The notes under the pieces: generated by a model | Told to the model about the DNA's origin: nothing | The model's database searches: none | The model's input: the letters and a program-made list of their open reading frames with translations, nothing else | Origin: Hybos culiciformis | Lineage: Eukaryota > Arthropoda > Insecta > Diptera > Hybotidae | DNA: 64,000 nt | Assembly (NCBI GenBank): GCA_964007475.1 | Contig: OZ023274.1 | Location: forward strand, 372,001-436,000 | Reading direction: 5' to 3' | Program-made: the position numbers and the translations under genes | Shown here: in pieces, positions 58,885 through 64,000 of the stretch | Layout of the letters: every line of letters begins with the position of its first letter | How positions within the stretch are numbered: position 1 is the first letter of the stretch

Positions 58885-59906
58885 ATTTTTTTTATATTAA
58901 AGTTACCAAATCACTAGGTGGGATACCTTTTATACTTAAAGAAGTATGGATTTGGTAATGGGGACAGGAAGTTTAGACGGGATTAAAAAGTGGGACAGTT
59001 AGGAGGTAATCATTTACACTCTTCTTAAAGCGGCGCAAGTCGTAAATCAAACGTCCGCCAGCTGTCGGGAACAATTTTGATGGGAGAGCATTCCACATTC
59101 TCGAGGTGCGAACTGAAAACGAATCTCCGAAGCTCGTTCTATCACATCTGGGAATTTTGACGGAATATGAGTGTGACGTTGAGGCGGTACGTGTTTGACG
59201 TGAAAATACTTGAAGTAGATGAAGTAGGGCCTTTACTTCCAGGGAACACGTATCCGTTCCAACTAGATATATATAAAAAATGGAAAGTGAACCTACATTG
59301 CGACGGTGATTGAGTGATGTTAATGATTTGGTGGTTTGGTGATTGTTTATCAATCTAATAGTCCTTCTCTGAACTTTGTCCAGATACTCAAGGTGAGTTT
59401 TAGGAGCACGAGCCCGTATATGTGAATTATGTTCTAATTTCGGTCGTATGTAGGATTTAGAAATGTTTAAGAGATCAAAGGGGGAAAAGTATTGTTTACA
59501 TTTTTTAAGAAAACCAAGACATTTCGCTGCGGTTTTTGCCGTTTCTAAAATATGAACTTTCCAGCTCAGATCTGAAGTTATTTTCGAGCCTAAACTGTCA
59601 AGGTTTCCATATTTGCCAATACTTTCACCTTGAAAGAAAATTGGGGATCAAAAGTTGACAGCTTTCTAGAAATTAGGCAGCATTGAGTTCTTGATGCGTT
59701 AAACTCAACTCTGTTGAGAAGACCCCATTGTGAAATTTTGGAAAGGTCGTGATTTATGCTACTTTGCAGGAAATTGCGTTTAGTAGTAACAGCATTCGAA
59801 GTTGCGGATTTCCTATATTAATAAAATCGTAGCATGCTACCAAGTTACTGTCGTCGGCGAAGCTGTGGATGGGGTTGAGTGTTGTTTGCAAAAGATCATT
59901 AAAGAA
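58885..59906 (-). mobile_element. 5'-truncated non-LTR retrotransposon, family A
   Basis: The minus strand begins inside an RT palm with FNDLLQTTLNP and SFADDSNLVACYDF (FADD motif C). After frame changes it continues LGSKITSDLSWKVHILETAK and RARAPKTHLEYLDKVQRRT to the intact end RMWNALPSKLFP and LLTVPLFNPV, followed by a 3' UTR and a short A-rich tail at the low-coordinate end. The coding end and 3' UTR match 5209-5432. Frameshifts make it inactive. It stops right beside the exon-like frame at 59915, so the insertion may have truncated a gene there. Confidence 0.85.
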
Positions 59907-59914
59907 AATTAATT

Positions 59915-60170
59915 TTATTTACTGAATGATAAATTAAAATAAAATTCAAATATATTTTGTATGAATGATTTCATTCCTTCAGCTGGAGCCATTGTCAATA
60001 AAAATTTATCTGCAATGTCTTTTGAGATCGATGATGATTGTAGAGTCTCCCAGGCAATAATTAGTTTCTCTCGATCCGCCTTTTTTATCGATTCTAGGCA
60101 AAAAATACTATTGGTAGAATTATTTCTAAGATTAAGTTTTTTCTTCATTTCATAGGACTGAACTGTCATA
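59915..60170 (-). CDS. Exon-like reading frame of unknown identity
   Basis: The frame reads ESIKKADREKLIIAWETLQS, then SISKDIADKFLLTMAPAEG and MKSFIQNIFEFYF, ending at a TAA beside a truncated non-LTR element. Amino acid composition is much more protein-like than surrounding AT-rich DNA. A possible acceptor (GACAGTTCAG) precedes it at about 60166. I do not recognise the family. The spacing of W, the later F and P faintly recalls the first helices of a globin, but this is weak. It may be one exon of a larger gene, or a gene fragment. No partner exon was found. Confidence 0.3.
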
Positions 60171-61447
60171 AAATTCATAAAAATTTAAATTTATTTTTTG
60201 TTATTTGGAAATGTGATATATTTTTTTTCGAATTTATTCAATTTTCTTTTAAACACTTTAATTTAATATGTATATAGATTTTCATTGTAGTTATATATAC
60301 ACACACCACACCTAGCTACCCATATTAATGATTGTAATTAAAAAAAAGGAAATTTTTTCGCTTACATCATCATATTACATTTTTTGTTACATCCAGTTAT
60401 TACATCTTCTTATAATCAAATAACCTACTTTTTTTTTTTTTTTTTTGATATCATAATAAAAATAAAAAACATTTTTTTTTATATAAATTAAGTTTCTATG
60501 GTTTTCTATTATCATCATCACATTATTATTCTTTCAAATGTTACTCAAAAAAAATCTAAAAACTAAAAACTTAAAATAATAATAATAAGAAAGGTGAAAA
60601 GTGTTTGTCCTTTTTAAAGTACATACATTCTTTTGTATAAGGTTAACAAAGAACTATGTATGTACCTACATATTTTTCATTTTAAATAAGATTTCATTTT
60701 AAATAAGATGAAAAAAAAATAAGGAAAAAAAGAGTTTTCAAAAAAAAACTGAGGCCAGGCCGCATGAAAAAGTAGAAAATAAATTTTTCTTCACACACAG
60801 AGGTGGACTCAGAAGTATTAACTTCAAAAAATTCAAGGGTGGAATCATATAACAATTGTCGACTGCTGGACAATCGACAATTGTCCCCAAAGCAATGTAA
60901 ATACCTAGCAATGTACCTATGAAAATCAAATGTCAAAAACAATTTTGATAGGTACTTTATTTTAATTTCAAAATTTTTTTATAAGGGATCCTTGTAAAAG
61001 TATCATAATTTAAATTCAATTGAAGCGTTGACAATTTATTATTTTATTCTAAATTTGAATTGATTTAAATTAAAAGTTTGTATAAGTTCCTATAAAAATA
61101 AGTATTGATGTAAAATAACGTACACAATGCTTCAATTTTTCTCATATAAAATTATAAATTAAAAAATTGGAACAAACGTAAATATTTCAGTCTTGGGTTT
61201 TGTGTTACAACCCCTTACACAACATTTCCTTACCATATTTTCTGCATGTTATATAAAAAATTAAAAAAATAATTTTAAAATTAAAAATATTTTCCTTTCA
61301 ATACAGCAGTTTACTACTTAAATAATAAATAATTGATGAATTATTTTTGATTCTGAATAAAATCAGAAAATTATCAATTTTTTAAATATGATTCTGCATT
61401 CTTAAATCGAAATTAGTTTCATTAAAGCAATAAATTTCAAGTGACTT
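60171..61447. other. Intergenic region with one arm of an inverted repeat
   Basis: AT-rich and without supported genes. The stretch 60850-60960 contains CAAAGCAATGTAAATACCTAGCAATG and is repeated inverted at 62484-62580. It also holds a short palindrome, ACAATTGTCGA with its inverse, near 60857-60888. Confidence 0.5.
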
Positions 61448-62085
61448 TAGGGTTGCCAGATTTTTTTTCAAAAAAAGGGGTAGATAGAATATTGAAAAAA
61501 AAAAAAATAAAAAAATATTAATAAATTTTTTTTTCACATTTCTACACATCACGGTTACTTACAATTACTTGAAAATATATTCACATATGATAAATAAAAC
61601 AGTCTTTTACAAAAGTTCTATTATTAGTACCTATTTTAAAAATAAATTGCAAATAATAATTAACACAAACATAAAATAACAAAAAAGGCCGAATTTCAAA
61701 GCTTTAAGTAGATGAACATTAATATTAATAATAAATAGTTCAAATATATTTTTCGTTGCCTCGAATTGTTTTTTTATAATTAGGAATTTTCAGTTTTTCC
61801 AAAAAAAAAAAATACACTACATTAACGTTAGAATTGGCAAATCAGTAACAGTATTTGTAGTAGAGTTCGCATTTCGTTGTAAAGTTGTTAAGTTTTACAT
61901 TTCTTGTGGAATTTGTTATAATAAATTAACAGAAATCTGTTTGCATATGTAAGACACTTATCATATTTTAAGAAAAGGGGTATTTTTGTCTACCCCTTTA
62001 GCGATTTTCGTAAAGGGGTATATCTATGTAAATCATGACGAAAAGGGGTAGTCTACCCCTCAAAGGGGTAGAAATGGCAACCCTA
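61448..62085. mobile_element. hAT-like element with TAGGGTTGCCA ends
   Basis: Ends are TAGGGTTGCCA in both orientations with an 8-bp repeat AGTGACTT (61440-61447 and 62086-62093). AAAGGGGTAGA words lie next to the ends and recur inverted before the right end. No transposase. The terminal TGCCA is shared with the elements at 37153, 38428 and 42905, suggesting related transposases. Confidence 0.83.
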
Positions 62086-62474
62086 AGTGACTTACCTTTT
62101 CAAAACGAAAGCTTTTTTTTAATACTAAAAAATCAAGTTTCTTTGCGTAAACCTCTATTTTTTTTTACATTTTTCATATATTTTACACAAAAATTTGTTA
62201 TAATAAATTAACAGAAATCTGTTTGCATATGTAAGACACTTATCATATTTTAAGAAAAGGGGTATTTTTGTCTACCCCTTTAGCGATTTTCGTAAAGGGG
62301 TATATCTATGTAAATCATGACGAAAAGGGGTAGTCTACTCCTCAAAGGGGTAGAAAAGGCAACCCTAAGTGACTTACCTTTTCAAAACGAAAGTTTTTTT
62401 TTAATACTACAAAATCAAGTTTCTTTGCGTAAACCTCTATTTTTTTTTACATTTTTCATATATTTTACACAAAA
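61911..62474. repeat. Tandem duplication of 282 bp spanning a transposon end
   Basis: Copy 1 is 61911-62192 and copy 2 is 62193-62474. The unit includes the last 175 bp of the hAT-like element, its target duplication and about 107 bp of flanking DNA. The copies differ at only a handful of positions (for example CTACCCCT/CTACTCCT and GAAATGGC/GAAAAGGC). The duplication is therefore younger than the transposon insertion. Confidence 0.88.
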
Positions 62475-62483
62475 AAAAATTTT

Positions 62484-62580
62484 TGACAGGTACTTTATCA
62501 CACATAAACATTTTTGAATAGCATTGCTAGGTATTTACATTGCTTTGTTGTCCCAAAATGTGACAATTGTCGACTTTTTG
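62484..62580. repeat. Second arm of the inverted repeat with 60850-60960
   Basis: GACAGGTACTTT, TTGCTAGGTATTTACATTGC and GACAATTGTCGAC occur here in inverted order relative to 60850-60960. The 1.5 kb between the arms holds the hAT-like element and the 282-bp tandem duplication. It could be a larger foldback unit or two opposite copies of one repeat. Confidence 0.55.
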
Positions 62581-64000
62581 CTTCACGTAATTTCAAAAAC
62601 TGGAAAACTCTTTTTTCATAATTTTATTAAGAAATTAACTAAAAAAATTTTAAATATTTATTTCTCGACCTCGATCATAAAAGCGACCATGTCGACTTTT
62701 TTGCTTCGCATAAAAAGATCGCGAATTTTAGTATCATTTAAAAAAAAAAAATGAACCTACTTTTATTTTTTAAAGCGCTTATGTAACTAAAAAGTAAAAA
62801 CAAAAAAACCAAAAAAATAATGATATACATATTTTAAATCTATGAACCAAATTTTTATTTTAATATTTTATAAAAATAAAAAATATTCTGGCAACTCATA
62901 ATGCAGTGAAATAAGGCATCCTTGGGTGTGATATAAAGTTTGTTTTGGAACGTTCTTTTAGTTACCAAAAAAAAATATAAATTTCATTTCTCTAATATTT
63001 TTATTATAAAATTTAAAAAAATGTGTTCATTGTTGCACTATTGGCTGCACATATATATTATAAGTTGATGAATAAAACTTATTGTAAAATTTGCCTTTAG
63101 CATATTTATTTTTCCACGCACACAATATGCATATCAAATTCTTTATTAAATTTCTTATACAATTTAAAAAAAAATTCCTTAAATGAACTTTCTACAAATC
63201 TATACCTACTATATATCTACTTTTTCAATTTGGTTTTTTTTTTCATAAAATTTAATTTATTAGATTTTTCCATTCGAATAAAATAAAGCTATAAAGAAAA
63301 ATAAAAGTATCAGACAGAATATGATTAATCGTAACTTCATTATGGGATTATCCGAATTCTCAGCGCCGGCTCTAGCGCTCTGTGCGCCACATGCAATTAA
63401 TTTTTAGAGCCCTTTTTATCTGATTGAACAATTCAGTGTATCTACAAGTAGTGGAGGATATATAAATTATTATAAAGGTACAAAAAGTTTTATTTAATAA
63501 TTGTTTAATAATTCAATAGTTTTTAATTTATTAAAATAAAAAATAATTTTATGTTTAACATAAATACCTATAAGATTTTTAAAAAAGTTATAATTAATTT
63601 TTATTTTTCAATTCTAAAATTTGAAACTTGAAAATCTTCTTACGTCTTCGCAACACATTGTCTTTAAATTGAAGAACCCTTTCCAGAGCGGCGCCCATAT
63701 ACAATGCATGGTTTGCTTACCGTGTTGTCCCGGGCCTGGCCATTTTTGATTCTCGTCTATTTGGCTAAAATTTTTGTAAAATTTTTCCAACTGTACATTT
63801 GATCTAAATGTTTTATTTTACTTGAAAGTCGGAGTATAATATAAAAAAAGTGGATAGTTGTTGGTTGTTCGTATAGTGAAACTAATTGGAAGGTTTTTTA
63901 TTTTTCGGTCAAACTATTAAATTTCCTAAAAATTGTTTAAGATTTAAAAAAATTTTAAATCCTTTCAATATTTTGATACTTATAAATTGTCAATTCCCCA
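62581..64000. other. Terminal intergenic stretch, no gene seen
   Basis: AT-rich, with two GC-richer patches: CAGCGCCGGCTCTAGCGC at 63361 and GAGCGGCGCCCATATACAATG at 63687. The first looks like a hAT-type terminus, but I found no matching inverted end or 8-bp duplication inside the window. Confidence 0.4.

Noticed and set aside
63361..63760. GC-richer patch as another complete hAT-like element
   Set aside because: The left end CAGCGCCGGCTCTAG looks plausible, but no inverted partner or 8-bp duplication was found in the window.

Overview
This 64 kb window is nuclear DNA of an animal, most likely an insect. It is about three-quarters A+T and gene-sparse, with AT-rich introns and GT-AG splice sites. 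The protein-coding set is metazoan. The transposable elements (Mdg3-like Ty3/gypsy, jockey/CR1-like non-LTR elements, many hAT-like elements) are typical of insects. I cannot name the species; a fly is possible but not shown. There is one run of Ns at 20708-20907 (200 bases, an assembly gap).

Layout. (1) 1572-17185 (+): a four-exon SPSB3-type SPRY/SOCS-box gene. Its 14 kb second intron holds a stack of nested insertions (4258-6626) and a complete, apparently young Ty3/gypsy element (7359-13504) with identical LTRs. (2) 21269-25509 (-): the ankyrin/DHHC palmitoyltransferase HIP14 (ZDHHC17), complete except for the first exon. It is followed by an unusual in-frame open stretch after the stop codon. 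(3) 28481-35459 (+): the catalytic subunit of DNA polymerase delta, six exons, complete (1099 residues). A three-exon Ly6/uPAR-type secreted protein gene lies antisense inside its third intron. (4) 35753-48740 (-): a tandem family of proteins with two THAP domains each: two intact single-exon coding regions, one broken copy, and a conserved noncoding first exon upstream of each. (5) 50078-52345 (-): the small GTPase ARL1, five exons. (6) 53009-54423 (-): the mitochondrial beta-ketoacyl synthase OXSM, two exons. (7) 54424-64000: mostly noncoding DNA with transposons, tandem duplications and one unassigned exon-like reading frame.

The genes are unrelated housekeeping or signalling genes and do not form a pathway. 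What unites the window is its mobile DNA. Six elements have CAGNG-like or TAGGG termini and exact 8-bp target duplications (hAT signature); one keeps part of a hAT transposase. Two long foldback elements at 4409-5162 and 42971-43507 have different arms but share a GC-rich core of about 40 bp, and a third locus (26915-27046) keeps a diverged arm of one of them. Gene structures were assembled by hand from reading frames, splice consensus and recalled family sequences; no database search was possible.
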